From Desulfobulbus sp. (GTDB taxonomy: Bacteria > Pseudomonadota > Gammaproteobacteria > Burkholderiales > Rhodocyclaceae), in contig WQUQ01000077.1 in NCBI GenBank assembly GCA_009782025.1, forward strand, positions 1 through 15,221: 15,221 bases of DNA, given 5' to 3'. Below, in pieces: positions 1 through 7,146 of this stretch; within the stretch, counting starts at the first letter, position 1, and each line of letters begins with the position of its first letter. Below the pieces are notes generated by a model. That model did not search any database and was not told the origin of the DNA. It was given only the letters and a program-made list of their open reading frames with translations. The position numbers were made by a program, and so were the translations under genes.

Positions 1-428
1 AGTTTGCGCCAGCCGTGTCGGTGCAGCAGGTTGTAGACGGAGGCCAGTGCGACCGGCCGGCCCAGACGAGCTTCCAAGGCGGGTTTGATGGCCCCGACCA
101 CCACGATGCCGCCCGTTCGGGCCGGCTCAAGAAATGGTGCGAGAAATTCGGCTTCTTCCGCCGGACTCAGGTTCTCCCGCCGTCGCCCGCCACAGCTCGC
201 CGACCGGGAGGGCGCATTCAACTGACCTTCTCGCACAAAGCGGGTTCGCAACCGGCACGCCCAGCCTGGCGACACGCCAAGCGCCTGGGCGACCTGCGGC
301 ATGGTCAACCCAAACTCCAGCGGCAGCAGCACCGCTTGCGCCTGCCGCAATTCCTCAATCGTTCGCGCCTCTTTGAGGCACACTTTTGCCCGATCCAGAA
401 CCTCTCGCCCGCTCGCCGTTCTGCTCAT
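1..428 (-). CDS. IS630-family transposase, N-terminal part (cut by window edge)
   Basis: The frame starts at an ATG (428-426) preceded by a good GGAGG ribosome site and stays open to the window edge, giving about 142 residues. It begins MSRTASGREVLDRAK and contains a helix-turn-helix around residues 41-61 (LTMPQVAQALGVSPGWACRL). A second winged-helix-like part follows, with LSPAEEAEFLAPFLEPA, GGIVVV and ending LASVYNLLHRHGWRKL. This is the usual two-part DNA-binding region of IS630-family transposases, which cut and paste DNA at TA-containing targets. The DDE catalytic domain would lie outside the window, so I cannot say whether the enzyme is intact. It lies on the same strand as the hyb operon and downstream of it, with no obvious terminator between them. 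An IS-end-like motif sits 59 bp upstream of the start codon. Confidence 0.85.
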   Translation of the reverse strand, partial: MSRTASGREVLDRAKVCLKEARTIEELRQAQAVLLPLEFGLTMPQVAQALGVSPGWACRLRTRFVREGQLNAPSRSASCGGRRRENLSPAEEAEFLAPFLEPARTGGIVVVGAIKPALEARLGRPVALASVYNLLHRHGWRK

Positions 429-479
429 CAACGCACCTCCGTCCCACCTTCGGGATGATGCGCATATTATTACATCAAC

Positions 480-497
480 GATTTATAAATGGAATAA
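480..497 (-). repeat. IS-end-like motif upstream of the transposase
   Basis: Read on the minus strand the site is TTATTCCATTTATAAATC, followed inward by an AT-rich stretch leading to the transposase start. The same sequence with one mismatch (TTATTCCATTTTTAAATC) occurs at the right end of the small element ending at 14975, and the 11-mer AAATGGAATAA occurs exactly at 487-497, 7309-7319 and 14968-14978. An outward-facing position just upstream of a transposase fits a terminal inverted repeat. The IS end would then be near 494, followed by TAA. The other end of the IS is outside the window, so the assignment rests on motif sharing. Confidence 0.55.
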
Positions 498-542
498 CAG
501 GAAATGGCAGGATTGGAGCCGTAAGCATCTGAACGAAAATTG

Positions 543-559
543 CTCTAAAAATGGAATCA
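543..559 (-). repeat. Second IS-end-like motif abutting the hybE stop codon
   Basis: On the minus strand this reads TGATTCCATTTTTAGAGC. TGA is the hybE stop codon, and TTCCATTTTTA matches the end motif found at 494, 7316 and 14975. It lies 62 bp from the copy at 487-497 in the same orientation. It may be the true outer end of the IS630 element, with the 487 copy being subterminal, or a solo end left by an older insertion. No oppositely oriented partner is visible between 1 and 548. Confidence 0.4.
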
Positions 560-1096
560 GCCGCTGCGCCCGGCCAGCCGGCGCAGGAAGCCGCGCCGCG
601 CCGGTTCCGCTGTCGCCGCCGGCATCGGCGCGGCCGCTTGGGCGGGGAGGGTCAGGGCGGCGTGCAGCGCGTCACTGGCCGCCTGGCGGGCGGCGCCCAT
701 GTCGGGGATGGCGGTGACGGGGGCGATCAGCGGGCAGTATTGGTAGGAACCGATGGCGGGGTCGTCGTCGGCGATGAATTGCAGCGCGCCGCAGGGCAGT
801 TCGACGGTGCGCCGCTGGCCGGCGGGGATGTCGCGCCACAGGCCGCCGCCGCCGTTGAGCAGAAAGAGATTGAGAAACCACGGGGTGACGACGACGCCAA
901 GCCAGTCGCCGGCATGGCGGACAAAACCGATGGCCTCGACGTGCAACGCCGGATTGACGAAGGGCAGATCGCGCATTTGCGTTTGCCAGACCTGGCGGTA
1001 GTGGTCGGCGAGGCAGGCCGAGGGATCCGCGGCGCGGACTCCGGCCATGCGCACTGGCGGCGGGGCGGCGGCGGGCCGGCGGATGCCGCCGTTCAT
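557..1096 (-). CDS. hybE: [NiFe]-hydrogenase assembly chaperone HybE
   Basis: 179 residues. The core LADHYRQVWQTQMRDLPFVNPALHVEAIGF, then GDWLGVVVTPWFLNLFLL and the later CGALQFIADDDPAIGSYQYCPL, are typical of HybE. Members of this family are cytoplasmic chaperones for Hyd-2-type hydrogenases; E. coli HybE acts on the Tat-exported small subunit and its partner. The frame is open further upstream, but ATG 1096 is chosen because it overlaps the stop of the preceding gene in an ATGA arrangement (4 bp), like other junctions in this operon. The protein is slightly longer than E. coli HybE (about 162 residues) because of an Ala/Pro/Arg-rich tail after residue about 150. It is the last gene of the operon, and its TGA stop directly touches an IS-end-like motif. 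No hybF/hypA gene follows. Confidence 0.85.
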   Translation of the reverse strand: MNGGIRRPAAAPPPVRMAGVRAADPSACLADHYRQVWQTQMRDLPFVNPALHVEAIGFVRHAGDWLGVVVTPWFLNLFLLNGGGGLWRDIPAGQRRTVELPCGALQFIADDDPAIGSYQYCPLIAPVTAIPDMGAARQAASDALHAALTLPAQAAAPMPAATAEPARRGFLRRLAGRSG

Positions 1097-1368
1097 CGCG
1101 TCGCTTCCAGGTCGCGGAAATAGCCGCTGGCGTCGTAGTCGCCGTCGAGCGAGGCGGCCAGCGCCGTCAATGCTTCTTCGATCAGGGCCAGTTGCTCCGG
1201 TTCGACCACCTCGCGGGCCAGGCCGAGCGAGATCAGTACCCAGGCGCCAACCGGCTGCGGCCCGAGCAGCATCATGTTGATGCGTTCGCGCCGGTCGCCG
1301 CGAGCGACCCAGGCGAATTCGCCGTCGCCCTCCCAGGCTTCGACCCGCATCGGGATGGAGAGGCACAT
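1093..1368 (-). CDS. hybG: HypC/HybG/HupF-family hydrogenase maturation chaperone
   Basis: 91 residues starting MCLSIPMRV. Cys2 directly after the initiator Met is the hallmark of the family: it carries the Fe(CN)2CO unit from the HypC-HypD complex and docks on the large-subunit precursor. The central QPVGAWVLISLGLAREVV is the conserved strand-turn-helix part. The C-terminal DYDASGYFRDLEATR extends past the short E. coli HybG (about 82 residues) and looks more like HupF-type proteins, so the hybG symbol rests mainly on operon position. Its ATG shares one base with the hybD stop (TGATG), and its own stop overlaps the hybE start by 4 bp, so translational coupling is likely. Confidence 0.85.
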   Translation of the reverse strand: MCLSIPMRVEAWEGDGEFAWVARGDRRERINMMLLGPQPVGAWVLISLGLAREVVEPEQLALIEEALTALAASLDGDYDASGYFRDLEATR

Positions 1369-1853
1369 CAGGCGCTGGCTCCGGCCAAGAGGCCGTGTTG
1401 CCGTAGCTCGGCCCGCGTCAGTTCAGCCAGATCCGGCAGCCGGGCGGCTACCGTCGGCGTCAGTTCCATGCCGAGCGCCAGCGATGCCGGTTCGATGCCG
1501 ATGATGACCGTCTCACGCGGCGCTTTGCCCAGCAGTTCGAGATTGGCCAGCACGTCGGAGAGGCCGATCTGGTGCGGCGACAGCCGGGTGCGGAAGAACA
1601 CCGGCACCGCCGCGCCGCGCAGCGCCACCGGCGTGCCGGCCGGGCGGCCGCCGCGCACGCAGTCGACGACGACGAGCAGGTCGAGGTTTTCGAGTTGATC
1701 GAGCAATTCCATGCCGCAGGTGCCGCCGTCGATCAGTTCCACCGCCGCCGGCCAGCCGCCATCGCCGGCCAGCGCCTCGATGACGCGCACGCCGACGCCT
1801 TCGTCGGAAAGGAGGATGTTGCCGATGCCGAGGACGACGGTTTTCAGGCTCAA
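1368..1853 (-). CDS. hybD: Hydrogenase 2 maturation endopeptidase HybD
   Basis: 161 residues, close to E. coli HybD (164). The N-terminus VVLGIGNILLSDEGVGVRVIEAL is the family signature. The three nickel-sensing residues known from E. coli HybD (Glu16, Asp62, His93) correspond to Glu18, Asp64 (VVVDCVRGG) and His94 (LSPHQIGLSD). The enzyme removes the C-terminal peptide of the large subunit once nickel is inserted. Its substrate is encoded immediately upstream: the start overlaps the hybC stop by 4 bp (ATGA). All catalytic features appear intact. Confidence 0.93.
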   Translation of the reverse strand: MSLKTVVLGIGNILLSDEGVGVRVIEALAGDGGWPAAVELIDGGTCGMELLDQLENLDLLVVVDCVRGGRPAGTPVALRGAAVPVFFRTRLSPHQIGLSDVLANLELLGKAPRETVIIGIEPASLALGMELTPTVAARLPDLAELTRAELRQHGLLAGASA

Positions 1854-3562
1854 ACCGCCTTCACCGTCACCACCGGCCGCCGCTCCTCATCGACGACGTG
1901 CACGGCGCAGGCCAGGCAAGGGTCGAAGGAATGCACGGTGCGCAGCACTTCCAGCGGTTTTTCCGGGTCGGCCACCGGGTTGTCCACCAGGCAGGCCTCG
2001 TAAGCGCCGGGCTGGTCGTTTTCGTTGCGCGGCGCGGCGTTCCAGGTGGTCGGCACGACGCACTGGTAGTTGGCGATCTTGCCGGAATCGATGACGATCC
2101 AGTGCGACAGCACGCCGCGCGGCGCTTCGTGGAAGCCGACGCCCATCTGCTCGCCCTTGGGGAAAACCGGCTTGTTGAAGGTGGTGAAATCGCCCTTGTC
2201 CATGTTGGCGATCAGCAGATCCCATTGCCGCAGCAGTTCGTCGACCTGCACGGCGCAATCGACGGCGCGGGCCGCATGGCGGCCGATGGTGGAATGCAGG
2301 GCGTCGACGCCGACCGGCGCGCCGGCGATCGAGGACACCAGTTCGAGCGCGGCGGTGGCGTATTTCTTGGTCGGCTCGTGGCCGGCGGCCAGCGAGTTGA
2401 GGACGCGGGCGAGCGGGCCGACCTGCATCGGCTTGCCGTAGAAGGTCGGCGATTTCAGCCAACTGTATTTGCCATCGTCCTGAAAATCGGTGTAGTTGGG
2501 CGTGGTTTCGCCTTTGTGGGGATGCAGGGAGACATCGTTGCCGGCCTTGTAGTCGTACCAGGAGTGCTTGATCGCCTCGCTGACGCCCGCGGTGAAGTAC
2601 GGGTCGCCGAAGCTCTGGATCGGCTTGTGGCTGTCCAGCTTGCCGTCGGCGATATGGCCGCCGGGCATGGCGAACTGCGTGCCCTTGCCGTCGAGCGGGA
2701 TGTCCGGCGCCGACAGGTAGTCGGTGATGCCGCGGCCATATTTCGTCCAGTCGGCGTAGAAAGCGCCGATGGCGGCGACATCGATGAGATAGACATTCTT
2801 GACGAAATCGTCGAGTTTCAGCATCCATTCCCTGATCGCCATCAGCCGTTCCAGGGTCAGCACCGACTGGGCGTCCAGCGCCAGCGGATTGGCGACGCCG
2901 CCGACGGCGACGTTCTGGATGTGCGGCGACTTGGCGCCGAGCACGGCGACGATCTTGCTGGCATAACGCTGGATGTCCAGCGCTTGCAGATAATGCGCCA
3001 CGGCCAGCAGGTTGACTTCCGGCGTCAGTTTCATCGCCGGGTGGCCCCAGTAGCCGTTGGTGAAAATGCCGAGTTGGCCGGTGCCGACAAAGCCTTTCAG
3101 CCGCTCCTGCACCTTGCGGAATTCGGCCTTGCTGTTGCCGTTCCAGTTGGACAGGCTTTGCGCCAGTTCAGCGGCCTTGTCCGGGTCGGCCTTCAGCGCC
3201 GAAACCACATCCACCCAGTCGAGCGCCGAGAGATGGTAGAAATGCACGATATGGTCATGGACGGCGTGGGCCAGAATAATCATGTTGCGGATGTACTGGG
3301 CGTTGACCGGAATTTCCAGTTGCAGCGCGTTCTCCACTGCGCGCACCGAGACGATCGCATGCACCGTGGTGCATACGCCGCAGATGCGCTGGGTGATCGC
3401 CCAGGCATCGCGCGGGTCGCGGCCGATCAGGATGTTCTCGACGCCGCGCCACATCTGGCCGGAGGCCCAGGCTTTCTTGACGCGGCCGCCATCGACCTCG
3501 ACATCGACGCGCAAATGGCCTTCGACGCGAGTGATCGGGTCGATGGTGATTCGTTTGGACAT
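1850..3562 (-). CDS. hybC: [NiFe]-hydrogenase 2 large subunit HybC (precursor)
   Basis: 570 residues, the normal length for the family (E. coli HybC 567). It begins MSKRITIDPITRVEGHLRVDVEV (RVEGH motif). The N-terminal nickel-ligand motif is RICGVCTTVHA with Cys61 and Cys64. The C-terminal motif DPCLACAVH supplies Cys549 and Cys552, and His555 is the expected HybD cleavage point, leaving a 15-residue VVDEERRPVVTVKAV peptide to be removed. The protein binds the Ni-Fe(CN)2CO centre and oxidises or produces H2. It has no signal peptide and would be co-exported with Tat-tagged HybO. A GGAG ribosome site lies just upstream of the ATG, after an 18-bp gap from hybB. Confidence 0.97.
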   Translation of the reverse strand: MSKRITIDPITRVEGHLRVDVEVDGGRVKKAWASGQMWRGVENILIGRDPRDAWAITQRICGVCTTVHAIVSVRAVENALQLEIPVNAQYIRNMIILAHAVHDHIVHFYHLSALDWVDVVSALKADPDKAAELAQSLSNWNGNSKAEFRKVQERLKGFVGTGQLGIFTNGYWGHPAMKLTPEVNLLAVAHYLQALDIQRYASKIVAVLGAKSPHIQNVAVGGVANPLALDAQSVLTLERLMAIREWMLKLDDFVKNVYLIDVAAIGAFYADWTKYGRGITDYLSAPDIPLDGKGTQFAMPGGHIADGKLDSHKPIQSFGDPYFTAGVSEAIKHSWYDYKAGNDVSLHPHKGETTPNYTDFQDDGKYSWLKSPTFYGKPMQVGPLARVLNSLAAGHEPTKKYATAALELVSSIAGAPVGVDALHSTIGRHAARAVDCAVQVDELLRQWDLLIANMDKGDFTTFNKPVFPKGEQMGVGFHEAPRGVLSHWIVIDSGKIANYQCVVPTTWNAAPRNENDQPGAYEACLVDNPVADPEKPLEVLRTVHSFDPCLACAVHVVDEERRPVVTVKAV

Positions 3563-3580
3563 GGTGTTCTCCTGGCGGAT

Positions 3581-4735
3581 TCAGTGGGCAGCTTCCGCGC
3601 GCGGCAGCACGGGGAAACGGCGGGTGAAGATGATGTAGCCGAGCACTTCGATGGCAAACATGCCGAAAGTGACCAGCAGTTCGCCGACCGACGGAAAATA
3701 GCTCCAGCCGGGGCCGGTGTCGTAGCCGATCAGGAAGCCATTGAGGCGCAGCAGAATGCCGCCGAGCATGATGGCGACGCCGGCCAGGAACAGGCGGGCC
3801 GGGTTGCGGCGCGCGGTGAGCGAGCCGATCAGCAGCCAGGGCGCGGCGAAGGACAGCGTCTCCAGCCAGAACATCAGCGCTTTCAGCGTCGGCGCGAAGG
3901 CGTGGCCGAGGACGCCGCGCACCGCCAGATCGCCGAAACGAACCAGCAGGAACACGCTCAGTATGCCGAGCATGATCCTGGCCAGCGGCTCCAGCAGGCG
4001 CGTCTCGATCTGGCGGCGGTAGGCGGAAGCCGCGACGCAGGACTCGAACAACACGACGCCGTAGCCGATGGTAATGGCGCTCAACAGGTAAAGCAGCGGC
4101 ACGATCGGCGTCTGCCACAGCGGATAGACCTGCGTCCCCATGACCACCAGCAGCGTGCCCAGCGAGGACTGGTGCATCATCGGCAGCAAGGTGCCGAGCG
4201 CGATGAGAAAGAACAGCACTTTGTTCAGCTTCTTCTTGGCATCGCGCATGCCGAACTTCTCGAAAAACACCGGCGAAAATTCCAGCCACATGACGAGGAT
4301 GTAGGCGCTGATGCACACCGCCACCTCGAACATCACCGAATGCGGATTGGAGTAGGCCGGCCAGAAGATGTGCCAGAAGTTCCACCAGCGGCCAATGTCG
4401 AAGATGACGCCGACGCCGGCCAGGGTATAGCCGAACAGGCTGGCCAGCAGCGCCGGGCGAACCAGCGGGTGATACTGCCCCTTGTTGAAGATGTACACCA
4501 GCAGCGCCACCGAGAAGCCGCCGCAGGCGAAGGCCGAGCCGATGACCACATCGACCACCACCCAGATGCCCCACGGATAGCCGTCGTTGAGGTTGGTCAC
4601 CGCCCCCAGGCCGAACAGGAAGCGGGCGAACAGAATCGCCGCCATCAAGGCGATCAGAACGCCGCAAACGAAGGTCGTGGTATTGAACAGAGGGCCGCCG
4701 ACCGGGGCCGGCCGGGCATGTTGCGGGCTGCTCAT
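3581..4735 (-). CDS. hybB: Hydrogenase 2 membrane subunit HybB (NrfD/PsrC-type)
   Basis: 384 residues, mostly hydrophobic, with roughly nine or ten likely membrane helices. Examples are residues about 20-43 (TTTFVCGVLIALMAAILFARF), 54-82 (WGIWVVVDVVIGSAFACGG) and a last helix near 355-372 (LLVTFGMFAIEVLGYIIF). The NLNDGYPWGIW segment is typical of NrfD/HybB proteins. It anchors the complex and passes electrons between HybA and the quinone pool; the family carries no haem. E. coli HybB is about 392 residues. Its ATG lies one base after the hybA stop, with a clear GGAGGG ribosome site inside the end of hybA. Confidence 0.93.
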   Translation of the reverse strand: MSSPQHARPAPVGGPLFNTTTFVCGVLIALMAAILFARFLFGLGAVTNLNDGYPWGIWVVVDVVIGSAFACGGFSVALLVYIFNKGQYHPLVRPALLASLFGYTLAGVGVIFDIGRWWNFWHIFWPAYSNPHSVMFEVAVCISAYILVMWLEFSPVFFEKFGMRDAKKKLNKVLFFLIALGTLLPMMHQSSLGTLLVVMGTQVYPLWQTPIVPLLYLLSAITIGYGVVLFESCVAASAYRRQIETRLLEPLARIMLGILSVFLLVRFGDLAVRGVLGHAFAPTLKALMFWLETLSFAAPWLLIGSLTARRNPARLFLAGVAIMLGGILLRLNGFLIGYDTGPGWSYFPSVGELLVTFGMFAIEVLGYIIFTRRFPVLPRAEAAH

Positions 4736-4736
4736 G

Positions 4737-5750
4737 TCACTGCCCTCCTTTCTCGTCGTCGTCGGGGACGACGTTGCGCCGGGCGACGACGGTCAGCGCG
4801 CCGAGCACCGCCAGCGGCATCAGCATGCCGCCGTACAGGGTGTGCTGGATGGTTTCCGAGGTCGCCGCCGCCGCATACGGCGGCAGGTCGGGCATGCCGA
4901 CCTTGGCGAAGGGAATGGCGGAAAGTTTCAGCACCTGCGTGCCGCCGTATTCGGTTTCGCCATAGACATGCTGCACGTAGTGGCCGACCTGGGCCTCGTA
5001 GCTCTGGTCCCGCGGCCCTTTCCAGCTTGCCGCCTGCGCGGCGGTTTCGCCGGGCGCCGGCAGGCGACCGCGCGGCATCGTCGTCCACTGGCCGGGTTGC
5101 AGCGCCAGCCGGCGCCTGGCCTCGGCCAGCAGATCCTCGGTGCGGCCAAAGAGCGTGGCGCCGGTCGGGCAAACCTCGGCGCAGGCCGAATAGTGGCCTT
5201 CGCCGTGGCGATGGCGGCACAGTTCGCATTTGCCGATCTGGCCGGTCGGCGAATCGTACTGGTACTTGGGAATGCCGAACGGGCAGGCGGCGACGCAATA
5301 GCGGCAGCCGATGCACAGGCCGGGGTCATAACCGACGATGCCGTTCTCCGGGTTCTTGGTCATCGCCGACACCGGGCAGGCCGAGACGCAGGACGGATCG
5401 GCGCAGTGCATGCACGAGGTTTTCATGAAGGCGAAGCCGTTTTCCTCGGCGTTTCGGGTCTCCATCGTGCCGTGGCGGTACATCTTGATGATGTTGAAGG
5501 TGTGGCCCGAGGTATCGACCGGCGCATCCCATAACCGGTCGACGGCGTTGGCAAACTCGGGCGGATTGTCGTTGGCCTGTTTGCAGGCGGCGACGCAAGC
5601 CTGACAGCCGATGCACAGCGTGCCGTCATAGAGCAGGCCGAGCGCCTCCGGCGGCCGCGCATGCGTCTCGCGGGCCAGCGCCGGCGCGGCGGCGGCCGCT
5701 ACTGCGCCGCCGGCCAGGCAGCCGCGCAGAAAATCACGTCTCGTGGTCAT
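4737..5750 (-). CDS. hybA: Hydrogenase 2 ferredoxin-like subunit HybA, Tat-exported
   Basis: 337 residues (E. coli HybA 328). The N-terminus MTTRRDFLRGCLAGGAVAAAAAPALA is a Tat signal with RRDFL. Sixteen cysteines form four [4Fe-4S] sites: C46-C49-C52-C56, C113-C116-C121-C125, C146-C149-C152-C156 and C175-C178-C190-C194. The motifs LCIGCQACVAACK and LCIGCRYCVAACPFG are clear. A C-terminal hydrophobic helix (about residues 302-318, YGGMLMPLAVLGALTVV) would anchor it in the membrane. It carries electrons between the HybO cluster chain and HybB. It starts one base after the hybO stop, so the two genes are closely coupled. Confidence 0.95.
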   Translation of the reverse strand: MTTRRDFLRGCLAGGAVAAAAAPALARETHARPPEALGLLYDGTLCIGCQACVAACKQANDNPPEFANAVDRLWDAPVDTSGHTFNIIKMYRHGTMETRNAEENGFAFMKTSCMHCADPSCVSACPVSAMTKNPENGIVGYDPGLCIGCRYCVAACPFGIPKYQYDSPTGQIGKCELCRHRHGEGHYSACAEVCPTGATLFGRTEDLLAEARRRLALQPGQWTTMPRGRLPAPGETAAQAASWKGPRDQSYEAQVGHYVQHVYGETEYGGTQVLKLSAIPFAKVGMPDLPPYAAAATSETIQHTLYGGMLMPLAVLGALTVVARRNVVPDDDEKGGQ

Positions 5751-5751
5751 C

Positions 5752-6936
5752 TCAGACCTCCGTCGATGCGTCGGCCTGGGCCGGGTTCTGCTTCGCCTTC
5801 TCCAGTTCCTCGGCCTGGTGCGACAGGCCGAGATTGCGCGTCAGCATGGCGCCGGCGCCGACCGCCGCCCCCGCCACCGCGGCCAGCAACGCGGCCGCGC
5901 CGAGACTGGCGCCGCTCCCCTGTTCCTCGACGATGCGCGGCAAAAAGACGGAAGGCTGAATGCTCTTCAGCTTGGCCAGGGAATGAATCGGCTTGTGGAA
6001 GCCGACGCCCTGCTCGGTGCAACCGATGCACGGATGGCCGCAGGCCACCGGCCAGGTGCCGGCCCCGGCGTCGCCGAACATGATGACCGAGCAATTGGCG
6101 TAGGTTTCCGGCCCCTTGCAGCCGAGCTTGTACAGACAATAGCCCTGGCGGTGGCCGGCATCGCCGAATTCCATGGCGAAGCGGCCGGCGTCGAAATGGG
6201 CGCGGCGCTCGCAGTTCTCGTGAATCAGACGCGAATAGGCGAACCTCGGGCGGCCCAGGTGATCGACCTCGGGCAGCTTGCCGAAAGTCAGCAGGTGCAC
6301 CACCGTCGCCAGGAAATTGTAGGGATTGGGCGGGCAACCGGGGATGGTCACCACCGGCTTGCCGAGCACCTCGGCGACGCCCTTGGCCCCGGTTGGATTG
6401 GGATCGGTCGAGGGCATGCCGCCCCACGAGGCGCAGGAGCCAATGGCGATCACCATCGCCGCATCGGCGGCGCACTCGTGGGTCAGTTCCAGCGCCGTCT
6501 TGCCGCCGACCTTGCAGTAAATGCCGTCGTTACGGGTTGGAATCGCCCCTTCGATGACCAGGATGTATTGCCCCTTGTTCTCGGCCATCGCCGCCAGACG
6601 GGCGGCCTCGGCCTGATGGCCGGCGGCGGCGAGCAAGGTTTCGTGATAATCGAGCGAGATGACATCGAGAATCAGCTTTTCCAGCGTCGGATGCTCGGCG
6701 CGCAACAAGGATTCGGTGCACCCGGTGCATTCCTGAAAATGCAGCCAGATCACGCTCGGCCGCCGCTTGGTCGCCACTGCTTCGGCAACGGCTGCGTCAG
6801 CGCCCGGCGGCAGCCCCAGCGTCGTTGCCAAGGCGGCGCAGAATTGCAGGAATTCCCGCCGCGTCAGCGACAGCCGCCCGGCGGCGGCCGCAATGCGCTC
6901 GTCGCGCTCCAGCGCGATCAATTGAGTGTTAGCCAT
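5752..6936 (-). CDS. hybO: [NiFe]-hydrogenase 2 small subunit HybO, Tat-exported
   Basis: 394 residues. A Tat motif (SLTRREFLQF, residues 23-32) precedes a hydrophobic stretch. Proximal [4Fe-4S] ligands are Cys70, Cys73, Cys168 and Cys201. Distal ligands are His239, Cys242, Cys267 and Cys273. Medial-cluster cysteines are Cys282, Cys303 and Cys306 (GHPCIGC). Gly72 and Gly173 stand where oxygen-tolerant enzymes have two extra cysteines, which predicts a standard oxygen-sensitive enzyme. Cys299 (PVACGHPC) is an additional cysteine near the medial cluster. A C-terminal helix (about 345-365, LGAAALLAAVAGAAVGAGAML) would anchor it. It is the first gene of the operon, behind the 397-bp regulatory gap. 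Confidence 0.96.
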   Translation of the reverse strand: MANTQLIALERDERIAAAAGRLSLTRREFLQFCAALATTLGLPPGADAAVAEAVATKRRPSVIWLHFQECTGCTESLLRAEHPTLEKLILDVISLDYHETLLAAAGHQAEAARLAAMAENKGQYILVIEGAIPTRNDGIYCKVGGKTALELTHECAADAAMVIAIGSCASWGGMPSTDPNPTGAKGVAEVLGKPVVTIPGCPPNPYNFLATVVHLLTFGKLPEVDHLGRPRFAYSRLIHENCERRAHFDAGRFAMEFGDAGHRQGYCLYKLGCKGPETYANCSVIMFGDAGAGTWPVACGHPCIGCTEQGVGFHKPIHSLAKLKSIQPSVFLPRIVEEQGSGASLGAAALLAAVAGAAVGAGAMLTRNLGLSHQAEELEKAKQNPAQADASTEV

Positions 6937-6939
6937 GAT

Positions 6940-6945
6940 CCTCCT
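6940..6945 (-). promoter_or_regulatory. hybO ribosome binding site with short spacing
   Basis: On the minus strand a perfect AGGAGG lies only three bases before the hybO ATG (AGGAGGATCATG). The spacing is shorter than the usual 5-9 bases. The next in-frame Met is far inside the protein and would lose the Tat signal, so ATG 6936 is still the start. Confidence 0.6.
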
Positions 6946-7013
6946 CTGCGGATAAATGTCGGCGAGCGACCGTTCCGGTTTTCTCTGTCGGGGGATTCAG
7001 CGTTATGTGGCGT

Positions 7014-7043
7014 CTAATAGCAAATACGGCGCGGATGAGTCAA
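7014..7043 (-). promoter_or_regulatory. Sigma70-like promoter candidate for the hyb operon
   Basis: On the minus strand TTGACT (7043-7038, 5 of 6 to the -35 consensus) is followed after 18 bases by TATTAG (7019-7014, 4 of 6 to the -10 consensus). Transcription would start about 70 bases before hybO. A 9-bp palindrome, TTGATTCAA, lies at 7049-7057 just upstream of the -35 box and could be an operator, but it is not a proper FNR box. Confidence 0.35.
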
Positions 7044-7062
7044 CTGTTTTGATTCAACATCA

Positions 7063-7078
7063 TGCAACCCATTCACCA
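7063..7078 (-). promoter_or_regulatory. Sigma54-type (-24/-12) promoter candidate for the hyb operon
   Basis: On the minus strand the site is TGGTGAATGGGTTGCA. It has GG and GC separated by exactly 10 bases, as in the sigma54 consensus TGGCACG-N4-TTGCA, with the TGG and TTGCA ends perfect and the CACG block degenerate. Transcription would begin near 7052, giving a leader of about 115 bases before hybO. Sigma54 control is known for several uptake hydrogenase operons (for example with HoxA or NifA activators). No activator gene or recognisable enhancer is visible in the window. Confidence 0.45.
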
Positions 7079-7093
7079 TCGAGCCAGTGGAAG

Positions 7094-7123
7094 CCCTGTT
7101 TTTGCCCTGTTTTTGCCCTGTTT
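7094..7123. repeat. 11-bp tandem repeat, about 2.7 copies
   Basis: The unit CCCTGTTTTTG occurs at 7094-7104 and 7105-7115 without mismatch, and an eight-base partial copy follows at 7116-7123. It lies 16-45 bp upstream of the sigma54-type site relative to hybO. The pure tandem structure suggests slippage; a protein-binding role is only possible. Confidence 0.8.
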
Positions 7124-7146
7124 CCGGCGCATCCACGGCGCCATAA

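Noticed and set aside
487..497. AAATGGAATAA read as an ECF-sigma -35 element (GGAATAA)
   Set aside because: The sequences 15-19 bases downstream of the three copies do not share a -10 motif, and inverted partners with TAA flanks fit mobile-element ends better.
1898..5428. Open plus-strand frame of 1,176 codons opposite the hyb genes
   Set aside because: It runs antisense to hybC, hybB and hybA, which have clear motifs. The translation is low-complexity Gln/Arg/Ala/Gly-rich, as expected from the opposite strand of GC-rich coding DNA.
7049..7063. FNR box near the hyb promoter
   Set aside because: TTGAT is followed by ATCAT with a 5-base gap instead of TTGAT-N4-ATCAA. Only the shorter palindrome TTGATTCAA is solid.
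7094..7123. Start of a CRISPR array
   Set aside because: The repeats are 11 bp and directly adjacent with no spacers, and no cas genes are present.
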